Assembly (NCBI RefSeq): GCF_004565475.1
Contig: NZ_SRHX01000007.1
Coordinates: 62,001 to 126,000 of the forward strand
Direction: 5' to 3'
DNA from: Lonepinella koalarum
Lineage (GTDB): Bacteria > Pseudomonadota > Gammaproteobacteria > Enterobacterales > Pasteurellaceae
DNA length: 64,000 nt
The stretch's first letter is position 1. The number at the start of each line of letters is the position of its first letter. The notes below the pieces were generated by a model. That model ran no database searches and had not been told where the DNA came from. It saw only the letters and a list, made by a program, of their open reading frames with translations. Made by a program: the position numbers and the translations under genes. Below, piece after piece: positions 40,443 through 50,261 of this stretch.

Positions 40443-41202
40443 TTTGAGTGAACTCCTATCTTAAGTAAAGGGATTTTTTAATTATTTTATCGTTATTCTA
40501 ACATAATTAATTTTATTCAGATAAAAGTAAAAAGTACAGTGAAAATTCACCGCACTTTGAACAAAATTAGAGCAGCATCAAAAATAATAAACCTTGGAAT
40601 TAAAACTGCGAATATCGTTGAATCTAAAATTTCTAAATCGTTTAAATATTTATTTAGTAACGCTGTCACTTATAGCAAATTAAGAAGTTCAGTAAAAAAA
40701 TCTGACGATAAGTTATATTCATTTATTTTCAGATTTTACGTAGCACTATCAATATAACTTTCATACTTAAATAAATCCAAACTAGAGTAGTTATAATTGT
40801 GACATTTCAATTGCTATATTTAACATAATATACATTATGCGAAATCTGTTATAAGGTTAGCAGATACTACGAATTAAATAAATCACAGAGTTATCAACAG
40901 TCACGTTGTAGCAGTTAAACGAGACAAATTAAGGGATGAAATGACTATGTAACGCAGAATTTTATGAAATTATTAACAACAAATAATAAAAAGCACTAGT
41001 TAAGAAAGACAATTCCTTAGGCAATGCTATGCAAAATCTGAGAATTCTTTGTTGAGATTCTAGTTACAAAATTTATCTATGTAGATGCTGTTTAATAAAA
41101 TAATACTTATGACATGAGCTAAATATAAAAAACGCTTATGTACATAAATACATGAAGCGTTTTTGTTTTATTCTTGTTTATTTTGTTATGATGTCATAAA
41201 AA
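40443..41202. other. AT-rich 760-base gap without a recognisable gene
   Basis: I see no reading frame with protein character here. The only frame of note, a GTG start at 40539 for 72 residues, begins on an inverted uptake signal (40549-40557) and looks spurious. Around 40888-41070 one plus-strand frame reads like interrupted coding sequence (LSTVTL, QLNETN, LCNAEFYEIINNK, KALVKKDNSLGNAMQNL) with several stops, which may be a decayed gene. The gap ends with the strong terminator at 41127-41164. Confidence 0.5.
41127..41164. terminator. Terminator downstream of sbcB
   Basis: AAAACGCTT and AAGCGTTTT flank an inner stem of TGTA and TACA, with an A-run and a T-run on either side. On the minus strand it lies 39 bases past the sbcB stop and ends in TTTTTTATATTT. 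Confidence 0.8.
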
Positions 41203-42621
41203 TCACAGCAATTTTGATGCATACTCATAAACCGAATGTAGTAACTGCAATTTCTCTTCATCGTTACTGTATTCTTCAATCAGGTTTTGCATTTTTTGCT
41301 CAAAATCCACCGCAGTTTTTTCCAATTTACGGCGGCGGTAGCGTTCCCATTGCAATTGTTCGCCACGATTTAAGGTTTTGAAAAAATGTCTAGCACGGTA
41401 ATGAAACAGCAACTGCTCTACCCTGTCATCTTCAAAGGTTAAGCCATGATTGGCGAGTTGTTCGGGCGTGAGTTCTCGCAAAATATGTTGATTGTTGCGA
41501 TCATTTTGGCTGAAAAAGCCACGATATAACTGGGTTTCTACATTATCATTGAGTTCAAAAAAGCGTTCTTCGGCAAAAATCTGCTCCATTTTTGACCGCA
41601 GTTCAGGGGATTGTCGCAGTTTTTGCAAGTTGGCAAGGCAATATTGGCGGTCAATACCTAAACGTTCAGCATTTTCAGGCAATAACACTTTGGCAGGGGC
41701 AAGAATCGGGCATTTATTGAGATGCACCAATTTCAACGGCACGGGCAAAATCCCCTGTTCTTCTAGCTCGGATTTTTTGGTATATAAATGTGTTCGCAAT
41801 TCATCGGCGGATTTCGTGAGTAAATCATCGATATTTTGCGACAAATCGCACACAATTAACGCATTTTGATTGGTGGGATGCCACGCCAGCGGGGCAATCC
41901 AAGTGCAATTGCCCCGATAATTACCCAGCATGCCAGAAACATGCACCAGTGGGGTCATTTCTGCTACATTCACCAAGGTTTCCAAGGCTTTTTTTCCCCG
42001 ATAATTAAAGAAAAATTGAAAGAATTTCGGCTGTTTTTGCTTAATTAATTTTGCCATGGCAATGGTCGCATACACGTCCGCCATGGCATCGTGGGCGTTG
42101 CGATGTTCTATGCCGTTGGCTACGGTCAATTTTTCCAAGCGGAAACTTGGGTTTCCATCTTCATCATACGCCCATTCAATGCCATCAGGACGTAACGCAT
42201 AACAAGCCCGCACCAAATCCAGCAAATCCCAGCGAGAATTGCCGTTTTTCCAGCTGTATTCGTACGGATCAATAAAATTGCGATAAAAGGTGTAACGGGT
42301 CATTTCGTCATCAAAACGAATATTGTTATAGCCAATAATGCAAGTGTTCGGTTGGCTAAATTCCGCTAAAATTTGAGCAGCAAATTCAGGTTCGCTCACG
42401 CCTTTTTCATTGCATTCTTGCGGCGTAATCCCCGTCACCAACACCGCTTCGGGACTCGGCAAATAATCATTGGTTTGCTTGCAATACAACATCACAGGCT
42501 CGCCAATAATATTAAACTCGCTGTCCGTACGAATGCCCGCAAATTGGGCGGGACGGTCTTCGGCTGGGCTTATGCCGAAACTCTCAAAATCGTAGAAAAA
42601 ATAGCTAAATTCGTTGTTCAT
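41203..42621 (-). CDS. sbcB: Exodeoxyribonuclease I
   Basis: SbcB (ExoI) digests single-stranded DNA 3' to 5', acting in mismatch repair and suppressing recombination by-products. The 472-residue product has the DEDDh exonuclease core: DFESFG at residues 11-16, IIGYNNIRFDDEMTRYTFYRN, and HRNAHDAMADVYATIAMAKL with the catalytic His and Asp. The SH3-like and helical C-terminal domains follow. Length matches H. influenzae and E. coli proteins. It starts 3 bases after the EamA-type transporter gene, so it is the second gene of a two-gene unit. Confidence 0.97.
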   Translation of the reverse strand: MNNEFSYFFYDFESFGISPAEDRPAQFAGIRTDSEFNIIGEPVMLYCKQTNDYLPSPEAVLVTGITPQECNEKGVSEPEFAAQILAEFSQPNTCIIGYNNIRFDDEMTRYTFYRNFIDPYEYSWKNGNSRWDLLDLVRACYALRPDGIEWAYDEDGNPSFRLEKLTVANGIEHRNAHDAMADVYATIAMAKLIKQKQPKFFQFFFNYRGKKALETLVNVAEMTPLVHVSGMLGNYRGNCTWIAPLAWHPTNQNALIVCDLSQNIDDLLTKSADELRTHLYTKKSELEEQGILPVPLKLVHLNKCPILAPAKVLLPENAERLGIDRQYCLANLQKLRQSPELRSKMEQIFAEERFFELNDNVETQLYRGFFSQNDRNNQHILRELTPEQLANHGLTFEDDRVEQLLFHYRARHFFKTLNRGEQLQWERYRRRKLEKTAVDFEQKMQNLIEEYSNDEEKLQLLHSVYEYASKLL

Positions 42622-42624
42622 CAG

Positions 42625-43476
42625 TTACAATCTTAATAACAAAATAGCGAGAATACCCAATGCAATACCGGCAATATTCACTTTGCTAATGCGTTCTTTG
42701 AAAGCAAACGCCCCGATAATCGTACCAAGACAAATCACCCCCACATCCATGGTGGCGTAAACAATGGTCGGGCTTTCTTTGTAGAATTGGTGGGCTTTGA
42801 TATAAAACAAAATATTGCCAAAATTCAGCACGCCAAGAACAATCCCCGCCAGCAAACTCGGGGCTGTCCATTGGGTGCGTTTAATCAATAAATAAGTGAA
42901 CATAATCACCATGGCACAGGCGAAAGACATAAACAAGCTCACGCCGCCATCCCCTTGCAAGGCGATGATTTTAAACAAAATCCCCGTTGTCCCCCAAATT
43001 AACCACACACCAGCCAGCGACAACGCAGCAATTTTGGCATTACCCAGACTGCCAGCAGGTTTATACAACAAACCAAACAAGGCAAAAAACGCCACAATCA
43101 CGCCGTAAGTTTTCATTTCCGTAATGGCTTCGCCGAAAATTACCACTGCCGCAATAATTTGCAAAAACAACGCCAAACGCTGTGCCGCATCAGTTCGCAC
43201 AATTCCGCCATGCTCCACCGCTTTGGACATAATAATAAAACCCAAAGGCAACAACACACCAAGGGTTAAGAAAATCCAGTTCGATTCACTTTGCAACACA
43301 TATTCCGTGAAGCCCAACCCTTTAAAATCAGGGGTAAGCAAGAAATAAGTCAGCGACAACGCCACCACATAACCAAAGGCAACCATTTGCTCCGTTGTGA
43401 CATTGTAACGTTTTACCAGTTTGAATAACACAGAAACCGACACACTACAAAGAATGGCGAGAATGAGAAAATGCAT
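42625..43476 (-). CDS. EamA/DMT family transporter
   Basis: The 283-residue hydrophobic protein has ten predicted membrane helices arranged as two EamA repeats of five (for example ILAILCSVSVSVLFKLV and WIFLTLGVLLPLGFIIMSKAVEHGG in the first, SLAGVWLIWGTTGILFKI and GVICLGTIIGAFAFKERI in the second). Drug/metabolite transporters of this type export or import small metabolites; the substrate is unknown. The frame is open to 43521, but the ATG at 43476 (MHFLILAILCSVS) begins directly with the first helix. It is upstream of and nearly contiguous with sbcB. Confidence 0.85.
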   Translation of the reverse strand: MHFLILAILCSVSVSVLFKLVKRYNVTTEQMVAFGYVVALSLTYFLLTPDFKGLGFTEYVLQSESNWIFLTLGVLLPLGFIIMSKAVEHGGIVRTDAAQRLALFLQIIAAVVIFGEAITEMKTYGVIVAFFALFGLLYKPAGSLGNAKIAALSLAGVWLIWGTTGILFKIIALQGDGGVSLFMSFACAMVIMFTYLLIKRTQWTAPSLLAGIVLGVLNFGNILFYIKAHQFYKESPTIVYATMDVGVICLGTIIGAFAFKERISKVNIAGIALGILAILLLRL

Positions 43477-43507
43477 AAAAATTCCTAATATTAAAAATAA
43501 TCTAAAT

Positions 43508-43586
43508 TTGTAGGGGAGCATCTATGTATTCGCATAAAAATCACGCTCCGAATTTAACGGGCGGATACATCGATCCGCCCCTACAA
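43508..43586. repeat. REP-like palindromic repeat, copy 1
   Basis: The outer arms TTGTAGGGG (43508-43516) and CCCCTACAA (43578-43586) are complementary. Inside are two hairpins: GGAGC to GCTCC (43515-43549) and GGGCGGAT to ATCCGCCC (43559-43580). The core with TCTATGTATTCGC recurs at 44918-44947. Confidence 0.7.
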
Positions 43587-43738
43587 TTACACTGTTCTGT
43601 ATTGTAACGAATTATCCATGCTTTCTCAATTTATTAATTTTTTGTGATTTTACTTTCAGGATTGAAAATCTAATGTGAAATTCTAAGATAACTCACAGCT
43701 AGTCACTCAAAAGGTATTAACAAAGGGGCTATTTAAAC

Positions 43739-43991
43739 ACTTCAGAATGCGTATTCATTCTTGCTAAATACAAATCGTCACCTTGATACCGATAAATCAG
43801 CACAAGGTCATTGGCAATATGGCAATCTCTAAATTATAGCCAATTTCCTTTTAATAGGTGATCTTTGTATTTTTCGGGTAAAGGTTTATGATTCTGCAAT
43901 AAATACATTACTTCCACAAATCCGGGGTAACCGCTACTTCAAGAAATTTTGCGAGATCACGCTTGAAAGCCTTACTGTAAACGATGTTCAT
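43739..43991 (-). pseudogene. YafQ/RelE-type toxin gene, disrupted by a frameshift and a stop codon
   Basis: The minus strand starts with ATG at 43991, overlapping the antitoxin end by 20 bases, and reads MNIVYSKAFKRDLAKFLEVA. It needs one inserted base near 43920 to continue as PDFVEVMYLLQNHKPLPEKY. A TAA then interrupts GNWL-FRDCHIANDLVLIYRY before the normal end ARMNTHSEVFK. The pieces match the YafQ-type mRNA interferase family in order, including the C-terminal catalytic region. With two lesions it cannot make an active toxin. Confidence 0.85.
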
Positions 43992-44244
43992 GTTTGATAT
44001 TCTCAACTAACTCATCAATTGAACCAACAATCTCACCTTTCCCGTCCATAAGTTCTTGCATGGCAACCATGGTGGCTTTATTGGGTTCAGGTTCATAGTC
44101 AAGACTAACAGGAATCGTATTGGTTTCTGCAACTTGCTGTAAGAACATTTTAATCGCTTGAGCAGGGTTTAATCCGTAGTTTCTAAACACATTGAATGCT
44201 TGTTCTTTGAGTGTTTCATCTAAGCGGAATGTATAAGAAGTCAT
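43972..44244 (-). CDS. DinJ/RelB-family antitoxin (toxin partner is a pseudogene)
   Basis: The 90-residue protein is a ribbon-helix-helix antitoxin of the RelB/DinJ family: TSYTFRLDETLKEQAFNVFR forms the DNA-binding strand and first helix, then YGLNPAQAIKMFLQQVAE the second. The C-terminal part after about residue 50 would wrap the toxin. The frame opens at 44310, but MTSYTFRLDE at 44244, behind a GGAG ribosome site, is the family start. The paired yafQ-like gene immediately downstream is disrupted, so the antitoxin may persist as a repressor of its own promoter or as an anti-addiction factor. Confidence 0.88.
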   Translation of the reverse strand: MTSYTFRLDETLKEQAFNVFRNYGLNPAQAIKMFLQQVAETNTIPVSLDYEPEPNKATMVAMQELMDGKGEIVGSIDELVENIKHEHRLQ

Positions 44245-44439
44245 CTTCAATTCTCCTATAAAATGTAAGACATTTGTATTACATTGTAAAAGAACTGAAA
44301 AAATTTGCAATGTATTTTATGAATAACGCACGACTAGTCACCCAAAAACCTTAATTTTGTGATCTTGATTCCAAAATTTGCCTTTGCCATTATTATTTTT
44401 CCATACTTCGATTATTATTGAGCCTGTATGCTGTATTTG

Positions 44440-44541
44440 TTGTGAATTATAATTTACAGTTTGTTGTGCTTGATTTATAATTCAAAGGTTAAAAACGATA
44501 TTAAAAAAGCCAAACAACTCGCACAACAACTGGGGGGATAA
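44440..44541 (+). pseudogene. Remnant of an addiction-module killer protein (HigB/RelE-like)
   Basis: The 3' end of a toxin is recognisable in the plus frame as IYSLLCLIYNS followed by KVKNDIKKAKQLAQQLGG and a stop, 3 bases before the antitoxin start. It resembles the end of the addiction-module killer proteins that precede this type of antidote (normally IYLLLCGGDKS then KDIEKAKQLA). Upstream the frame has a stop and no intact start, so only the tail is left. Confidence 0.65.
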
Positions 44542-44544
44542 TTT

Positions 44545-44850
44545 ATGCTTGAATTACAAGATTTTGATATAGCAGAACATTTAAAAAGCGAAGAACAAAT
44601 TCAGCTTTACTTAAATGAAATATTACAAGAAGATAACGTGGAATTGATTTTGTCTGCCTTGGGGGATATTGCCCGAGCAAGAAATATGAGCCAAATTGCT
44701 CGTGATGCGGGTGTCACCCGAGAAGGTCTTTATAAAGCCTTATCTGGGAAAGGCAATCCCACTTTTTCAACGGTGCTAAAAGTGATGAAAGCATTGAATT
44801 TGCGGTTGGAAATTAAACCAAATAGACTTGCTCAAACAGCCCTAAATTAA
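44545..44850 (+). CDS. Addiction-module antidote protein (HigA-like, HTH), toxin partner decayed
   Basis: The 101-residue protein matches the addiction-module antidote family: N-terminal FDIAEHLKSEEQIQLYLNEI, the segment LILSALGDIARARNMSQIAR, and a helix-turn-helix MSQIARDAGVTREGLYKALS followed by NPTFSTVLKVMKALNLRLE. It is preceded by a good GGGGGGA ribosome site that lies inside the end of the decayed toxin gene. The reading frame is intact, so this antitoxin appears to be retained without its toxin. Confidence 0.87.
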   Translation: MLELQDFDIAEHLKSEEQIQLYLNEILQEDNVELILSALGDIARARNMSQIARDAGVTREGLYKALSGKGNPTFSTVLKVMKALNLRLEIKPNRLAQTALN

Positions 44851-44917
44851 CGAGTCTACGTTAAAATTTTTTAGCCTAGGCTCGGCTTGTGAAAAATCAT
44901 TAATAAGCCCAATTCCA

Positions 44918-44947
44918 GTAGGGGCGAATCTATGTATTCGCTCCTAC
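44918..44947. repeat. REP-like palindromic repeat, copy 2
   Basis: GTAGGGGCGAAT (44918-44929) pairs with ATTCGCTCCTAC (44936-44947) with one mismatch, around CTATGT. It shares the TCTATGTATTCGC core with the element at 43508-43586. It lies between the 3' ends of the antidote gene and mukB. Confidence 0.7.
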
Positions 44948-44967
44948 ATCGCTACATCTGTCTTCCG

Positions 44968-47900
44968 TCATCTGTCATCTGTCTTCTGATCCCCAAATCC
45001 TCGAAGTCCAACAACGTGAACCTGCTCTTGATTCCCCGAAATTTTCCGTACCAGTTTATAAGTCGTGCCTTTTTCTGGGCTGATGTTTTCAGGGGCGGCG
45101 ATTAATAATTGCATATCCAACCGTTCGCAGAGTTCAAACAGCGTGGAAATGGATTTGCCATCCAAACGTGCGGCTTCATCAAGGAATAACAAGCGACAAG
45201 GCACAATGTCTTTTCCCCGAATACGGCGGCTTTCTTCTTCCCAGCTTTGCACCACCATTAACAAGATCGACATTCCCGTACCAATGGCTTCACCTGTTGA
45301 TAATGCCCCACTTTCGGCACGCAACCAGCCGTCTGCACCACGGAACACTTCCACTTCTAAATCCAAATAATTGCGGTAATCGAGCAATTCTTCGCCGATG
45401 GTTTGGGCGGTACGTTGCCCCATATCAATATGCGGATTAATGCGTTGATAGAGTTTCGCCATTGCTTCTGAGAAGGTGATGCGGTTGTCGCTAAATAAAT
45501 CTTGATATTCCTGCTGTTCGCCTGATAAGGCATCTAACAGCATGGCGTGGGTATCCCGAATATTGACCACCAACCGCACGGATTTTACTTGACCAAAGGA
45601 AATATTTTGTAATCCTTGGTTGAGCTGACGAATGCGATTTTGTTCACGTTGAATGGTTTTTCGCATAATGTTCGCCACACTTTCTGAGCTTATCGCCAAT
45701 TTTTGTTCACGCCCTGTGAGTTCGTCCGTTAAGCGGTTAAGCTCAATTTCCATTTGTTCAATGGCATCAATTGGGTCATCGGTTTTGATAATATCTTGAC
45801 GAATCCGCTCACGCAAATGTTGATACACCGCAATAAAGAACCGCACTTTGTTTTCAGGTTTGCGGTTATCTTCCGACAAACGCAGGCTGTCACGCAGATA
45901 TTCATTGTCTACCACTGCTTGGCGTAATGCCCCAAGGGCTTTATCCGACATTGAACGCAAATCGTCTGCGGATAAATAGGCAAGCTCACGGCGGTGTAGT
46001 CGTTTTTCCACATCGCTGTTGCGAGATAACCGCAACACCACGCACCAACTGGCTTTGGCGGCGACCACGATTTCACGTTGCTGTTTATAATCTCGCTCTG
46101 CTTTGCGAATACGGCGAGTTAAATTTTCTGCATCACTTTCAATCAAGGTAAGTTGTTTTTCCACATAAGAACGGCGTTGACGATTGGTGGAAAGTTGTTG
46201 ATATAATTCATCTTTCCGCACTCTCGCACGATCTTCTGCTCCCTGATCGGCTCTTACGCCTAATTCGTTGACTTCGGTTAATAATTCTTTCAGCAAATCA
46301 TTTTTACTGTTATACGCACTTTGCAACTGAATCATCACCTGATTATATTGGGCAAATTGTGCTTGTTTTTGGCGGAGCTGTTCACGTTGTTGCTCACGGC
46401 GTGCTTGGGTCTGCTCCAATTTCAACCGCAGTTGCTCATTTAGGCTGTTGCTTTCGGTTTGAATGGCATCATCATAGGCAAAATGGGCTTTGCGTTGCAC
46501 CACGTCGGAAAGAGCAAAGATTTTCTGTTGCACCTGTTTTTGCATTGCCACCGCTTGGGCTAAATCGTCTTTTAAACGCTGGTAATTTTCAGGGTCGCTT
46601 TGCAAGCTGTTCGCAATCGGCTCTAATTGTGACAATGTCACGCCGTGATGGCGGATAAACAATTCATCTTGCTCAAGGTTATCCAACTGCTCCCGACATT
46701 CTTCAATGCGATCTTGCAGGCTTTCATCGGCAATCACGGCTAATTGCGGAATAATCCGATTGAGCAACTGCATTTTTTCTTTGGCTTGATCTAATTTCAA
46801 GCGTGCCTGTTGTTCGCCTGTGGAAAGTGCGGTTAATTCTCGCTCAATTTCATTGCGTTCCGCATTAATGGCTCGCAGACTTTCTTCTGGGTTTGGTAAG
46901 AACACCAAGGCTAAATGCAAGCCGACAAATTGGCTAAATTGTTGGTGTAAGCGTTGGCATTTTTGTACATCAAAGGCGGCTTCGGCGTATTTTTCTGTGA
47001 CATTGTCACGCTCAATTTCCAATTCCGCTAAGTGTTTTTCCCGAGCCGCACGCCCGAACAATGGAATTTCAGGGAATTTGGAATAACGCACTTCCCTATC
47101 CGATACCTGCACCACCACCCCGTGTTCCAACTCATTGGCAGATAGCACGCTATCATCAAAGGCACTTGGATCGCCTTCAATTAAATACAAATCATCAGGG
47201 CAATCGTCTACATTGGCAAGTTGGGCTTTCACGGCGGCTAAATCACGCACCACAATGGCGTGGCGAGCAGGACCATAAAGGGCAGAGAAATACGGTGCAT
47301 CTTCTATCGGCACATCATCGTAAAGTTCGGACAACAACACGCCGCCAAAACGCTCTGCCAACACATTCAAACGGGCATCTTCTGAGCCATCAGGTTGGCT
47401 TAAACGTGAAATCTGTGTTTCTAACTGTTGACGTTTTTGAGCTAACTCGTCCCGTTGTAGCGTAAACTCACGTTCTTTCACCAACAACGATTGCATATAA
47501 TTCATCACATCTTGGCTGTCACCAAACTGCTCGCCTGATTGTTCGGTTAATCGTTCAAGTTCGGCTTGAGCCAATAACCACGCAGGGGCTTTTTGCGAAT
47601 GTTCATTATAGGCTTGATTTAACTGCTCTCGTTTTTGACGTAAGGTAGAACGGTTTTCCACTTGATCGGAAAGTTCGGCTCCCAAATCGTCAATCAGGGC
47701 TTCTTGTTCGCTGTAAAATGCTTCCAACTCATCAGCGGTTTCCAACTGTGTGTTGGCACGTTGATTAAAATCTTTTAATAAACGCACCGCACTTTGTTGC
47801 TGGGCAAAACGCTGTTCCAATTCGTGCAATTTTGCTCGTAATTGTGGGGTTTGGGTGGCATTGAGTTTTTGGGTTGGATATTCACGCAACAGTTCTTTCG

Positions 47901-49503
47901 CTGATTCCCACGCCGCACTTCTTGGCACATCGCCCGCAATTTTGCACACCAATTGATAGGCTTTATCAAATTGCGATTTTGCCGCTTCAGAAATGGACAT
48001 TTTATGCTCAAGCTCTAACACTTTTTCGGTCAGAATGTCCCCTTGAGCGGTAAATTCCTGCTGATAATCGTCCACATTTTTCACGCTCAAATCTGCCAAT
48101 CCGCAGAGCTGTTTGGCTTTTTCTAACGCCGCAATGGCTTGTTGATATTGCAACGCTCGAGTTTGTTGGGCATCTAATGCTTGTTGATAATCGGCAAGCT
48201 GGCTGCGAATTTGATCCACTTCGCTTTCTAATTGCTCAAATTGGGCTTGGCTTTCTTCTAGCTGTTCTTGGCTCGTTTCTACCACCATTTTTTGTTCTTC
48301 AAGACGTTCGGTTAAGCCACCAATATCGTCTTGATAACGCTCAATTTTTTCTTGATGACGTAACGCATTGAGCACCAAATTTAAATGATCCGCTGCACTT
48401 TGATGATCTACTTCCAGCCCTTTTTCGCTTTCGGCTAATTCCTGAGCTTCACGGCTTAAATCAATTAAACGATGTTGCGACAACGCCTGTTCTGACTTAG
48501 CTTGATACCACTCACGGCGGAATTTCAAGGCATTTTCAATATTGCCCTGACGCTCATTGGCATTACGCATATAATCCGATGCTACATAATTGGTGGTTTC
48601 GGTAATCAAATGCTTAAATAAATCCCGATCCGCTTGGGTCAGTTTAATGGCTTCCAAGGTCATACGGTTTTCCCGCAACGCCGATTCCATATCTTGGAAC
48701 GCCTTGCGAACGCCGAGATTTTCAGGCAATAAATAATCACGCAAGGATTTGGTGATGGCACTGGAAATCCCCCCGTACAGGGACGCTTCAATCAGTTTAT
48801 AGAATTTCGCACGGTCACTGGATGAACGCAGACGTTTTGGAATAATCCCCAAATCAAACATCATTGCGTGATAATCGGCGATGGAATGATATTGCTTGAA
48901 TTGTCCGCCAATATCGTCAATCTTGTCTTTAAGTTCGTTTAAATTCAACACTTTGGCTTGGCGATCATTGACCACTTCGGTGAAAATCGCAGTGGGATTG
49001 ATGGATAATTCCACCCCTTGTAAACTAAAGGTTTTAATATCTACTTTCTTATCACGCCCTGCAATTTGCTGCAATCTTGCCCCCACCAAGGTGCGTTGAT
49101 GACGTGAATTAAGGGTATCCAACACCGCATAACACACCCCAGGGCGAAGTTTACCGTGCAACCCTTTATCACGGGATCCGCCACTCGCCCCTGCTTCGGT
49201 GGTATTGCGGAAATGCAACAAGGTCAAATCAGGAATCAACGCCGTGACAAAACCTGCCATTGTGGTGGATTTCCCTGCTCCGTTACCACCCGACAGCGTG
49301 GTCACCAGTTCATCTAAATCAAAGGTGCGAGCAAAAAAACCGTTCCAGTTAATCAAGGTGAGCGAGCGGAATTTGCCCCGTTCTACCCCTGCTTGCGGTT
49401 GAAATGGCGAAACGGCGGTGAAAATTTCTTCTGTTTCTTCCTGCATTTCTTCTACCACATCTTGTTGGCTTAAATCATCTTGTTCTAATTCAAACTCTGC
49501 CAT
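44968..49503 (-). CDS. mukB: Chromosome partition protein MukB
   Basis: MukB is the SMC-like ATPase of the MukBEF condensin, which compacts and segregates the chromosome. The 1511-residue product has an N-terminal head with Walker [15 protein letters not shown] at about 72-85, two long coiled-coil arms of about 350 residues each, a hinge near residues 660-800, and a C-terminal head with signature [17 protein letters not shown] and Walker [13 protein letters not shown]. An acidic extension of 40 residues precedes the [17 protein letters not shown] start of E. coli MukB, a feature I believe other Pasteurellaceae share. Its ATG overlaps the mukE stop (TAATG). Three uptake signals lie in the gene. 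Confidence 0.98.
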   Translation of the reverse strand: MAEFELEQDDLSQQDVVEEMQEETEEIFTAVSPFQPQAGVERGKFRSLTLINWNGFFARTFDLDELVTTLSGGNGAGKSTTMAGFVTALIPDLTLLHFRNTTEAGASGGSRDKGLHGKLRPGVCYAVLDTLNSRHQRTLVGARLQQIAGRDKKVDIKTFSLQGVELSINPTAIFTEVVNDRQAKVLNLNELKDKIDDIGGQFKQYHSIADYHAMMFDLGIIPKRLRSSSDRAKFYKLIEASLYGGISSAITKSLRDYLLPENLGVRKAFQDMESALRENRMTLEAIKLTQADRDLFKHLITETTNYVASDYMRNANERQGNIENALKFRREWYQAKSEQALSQHRLIDLSREAQELAESEKGLEVDHQSAADHLNLVLNALRHQEKIERYQDDIGGLTERLEEQKMVVETSQEQLEESQAQFEQLESEVDQIRSQLADYQQALDAQQTRALQYQQAIAALEKAKQLCGLADLSVKNVDDYQQEFTAQGDILTEKVLELEHKMSISEAAKSQFDKAYQLVCKIAGDVPRSAAWESAKELLREYPTQKLNATQTPQLRAKLHELEQRFAQQQSAVRLLKDFNQRANTQLETADELEAFYSEQEALIDDLGAELSDQVENRSTLRQKREQLNQAYNEHSQKAPAWLLAQAELERLTEQSGEQFGDSQDVMNYMQSLLVKEREFTLQRDELAQKRQQLETQISRLSQPDGSEDARLNVLAERFGGVLLSELYDDVPIEDAPYFSALYGPARHAIVVRDLAAVKAQLANVDDCPDDLYLIEGDPSAFDDSVLSANELEHGVVVQVSDREVRYSKFPEIPLFGRAAREKHLAELEIERDNVTEKYAEAAFDVQKCQRLHQQFSQFVGLHLALVFLPNPEESLRAINAERNEIERELTALSTGEQQARLKLDQAKEKMQLLNRIIPQLAVIADESLQDRIEECREQLDNLEQDELFIRHHGVTLSQLEPIANSLQSDPENYQRLKDDLAQAVAMQKQVQQKIFALSDVVQRKAHFAYDDAIQTESNSLNEQLRLKLEQTQARREQQREQLRQKQAQFAQYNQVMIQLQSAYNSKNDLLKELLTEVNELGVRADQGAEDRARVRKDELYQQLSTNRQRRSYVEKQLTLIESDAENLTRRIRKAERDYKQQREIVVAAKASWCVVLRLSRNSDVEKRLHRRELAYLSADDLRSMSDKALGALRQAVVDNEYLRDSLRLSEDNRKPENKVRFFIAVYQHLRERIRQDIIKTDDPIDAIEQMEIELNRLTDELTGREQKLAISSESVANIMRKTIQREQNRIRQLNQGLQNISFGQVKSVRLVVNIRDTHAMLLDALSGEQQEYQDLFSDNRITFSEAMAKLYQRINPHIDMGQRTAQTIGEELLDYRNYLDLEVEVFRGADGWLRAESGALSTGEAIGTGMSILLMVVQSWEEESRRIRGKDIVPCRLLFLDEAARLDGKSISTLFELCERLDMQLLIAAPENISPEKGTTYKLVRKISGNQEQVHVVGLRGFGDQKTDDR

Positions 49504-50246
49504 TATTCCGCCCCTTCTTCATTCTCATCTTGGCTATCATCAAAATCTTCGTCATTTTCCACCGCAGTTTCTTGATTGAATGCCGCTTTTCCCGCTTGCA
49601 ACGACTGTGGAGTTGCCGCTTCACCGTCCCGAATCAAGCGTAATTGGGCTTCCAACGGATCATCCCCCGTCCGCACTTCCGCCCCAAAACGGAACACCGA
49701 TTCGGAAATGGTAAACTTACCACTATTCTGCTCGCCCACCGTATGCAACATTCCCAAACGGCGTAACCGCCCAATGGCTGCTCGCACTTTTTCCGCCAGC
49801 TTTTGTTTATCCAAATCCGACCCACTGGCACGCAAATTAATCGCTTTCAGAAGTTTGGCTTCATCTGCAAGATTCAGCAACTCATCATACACTTCTTGCA
49901 CCGAAAAAATCCCCTGTTGAGCCAGCCGTTCAGGGCTTAAATACAGATAACAAAGCACTTTCCCCACCAACATTTCCAGCTCCGACAACACGGAACGTGA
50001 AATCAAGGTCGTGGCTTTCGGTCGCAAATAGAAAAACCCTTCGGGGGCACGAATCAGCTCCACATTATAACGGCGATAAAAACTGTCTAATTCTGCCTGA
50101 AAATCGCCTAAAAACGCATAATTATCTAAATACTCTTGCCCAATATGCCGCCCCGCCCGCAACTGGCTATCCACCGCAGGAAATAGTGGATTGGCAATAG
50201 CGGCTGCCAATTTGGTTGAAATCACGTCTTGAAGATTGTCTGTCAT
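49503..50246 (-). CDS. mukE: Chromosome partition protein MukE
   Basis: MukE forms the dimeric accessory subunit that, with the kleisin MukF, bridges MukB heads. The 247-residue product has two winged-helix domains ([18 protein letters not shown] and [21 protein letters not shown] in the first; [19 protein letters not shown] in the second) and a strongly acidic disordered end ([18 protein letters not shown]). It starts 15 bases after mukF and its stop overlaps the mukB ATG. The mukF-mukE-mukB order is the standard one. Confidence 0.97.
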   Translation of the reverse strand: MTDNLQDVISTKLAAAIANPLFPAVDSQLRAGRHIGQEYLDNYAFLGDFQAELDSFYRRYNVELIRAPEGFFYLRPKATTLISRSVLSELEMLVGKVLCYLYLSPERLAQQGIFSVQEVYDELLNLADEAKLLKAINLRASGSDLDKQKLAEKVRAAIGRLRRLGMLHTVGEQNSGKFTISESVFRFGAEVRTGDDPLEAQLRLIRDGEAATPQSLQAGKAAFNQETAVENDEDFDDSQDENEEGAE

Positions 50247-50261
50247 TTTGTCTTCTCTTTC

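Noticed and set aside
40539-40757. 72-residue frame starting with GTG
   Set aside because: Its start lies at an inverted uptake signal, it has no ribosome site and its composition is that of AT-rich noncoding DNA.
40900-40975. Possible tracrRNA or CRISPR repeat remnant (GTTGTAGCAG segment)
   Set aside because: Only the first eight bases recall type II-C repeats; no second repeat, no cas gene and no anti-repeat pairing.
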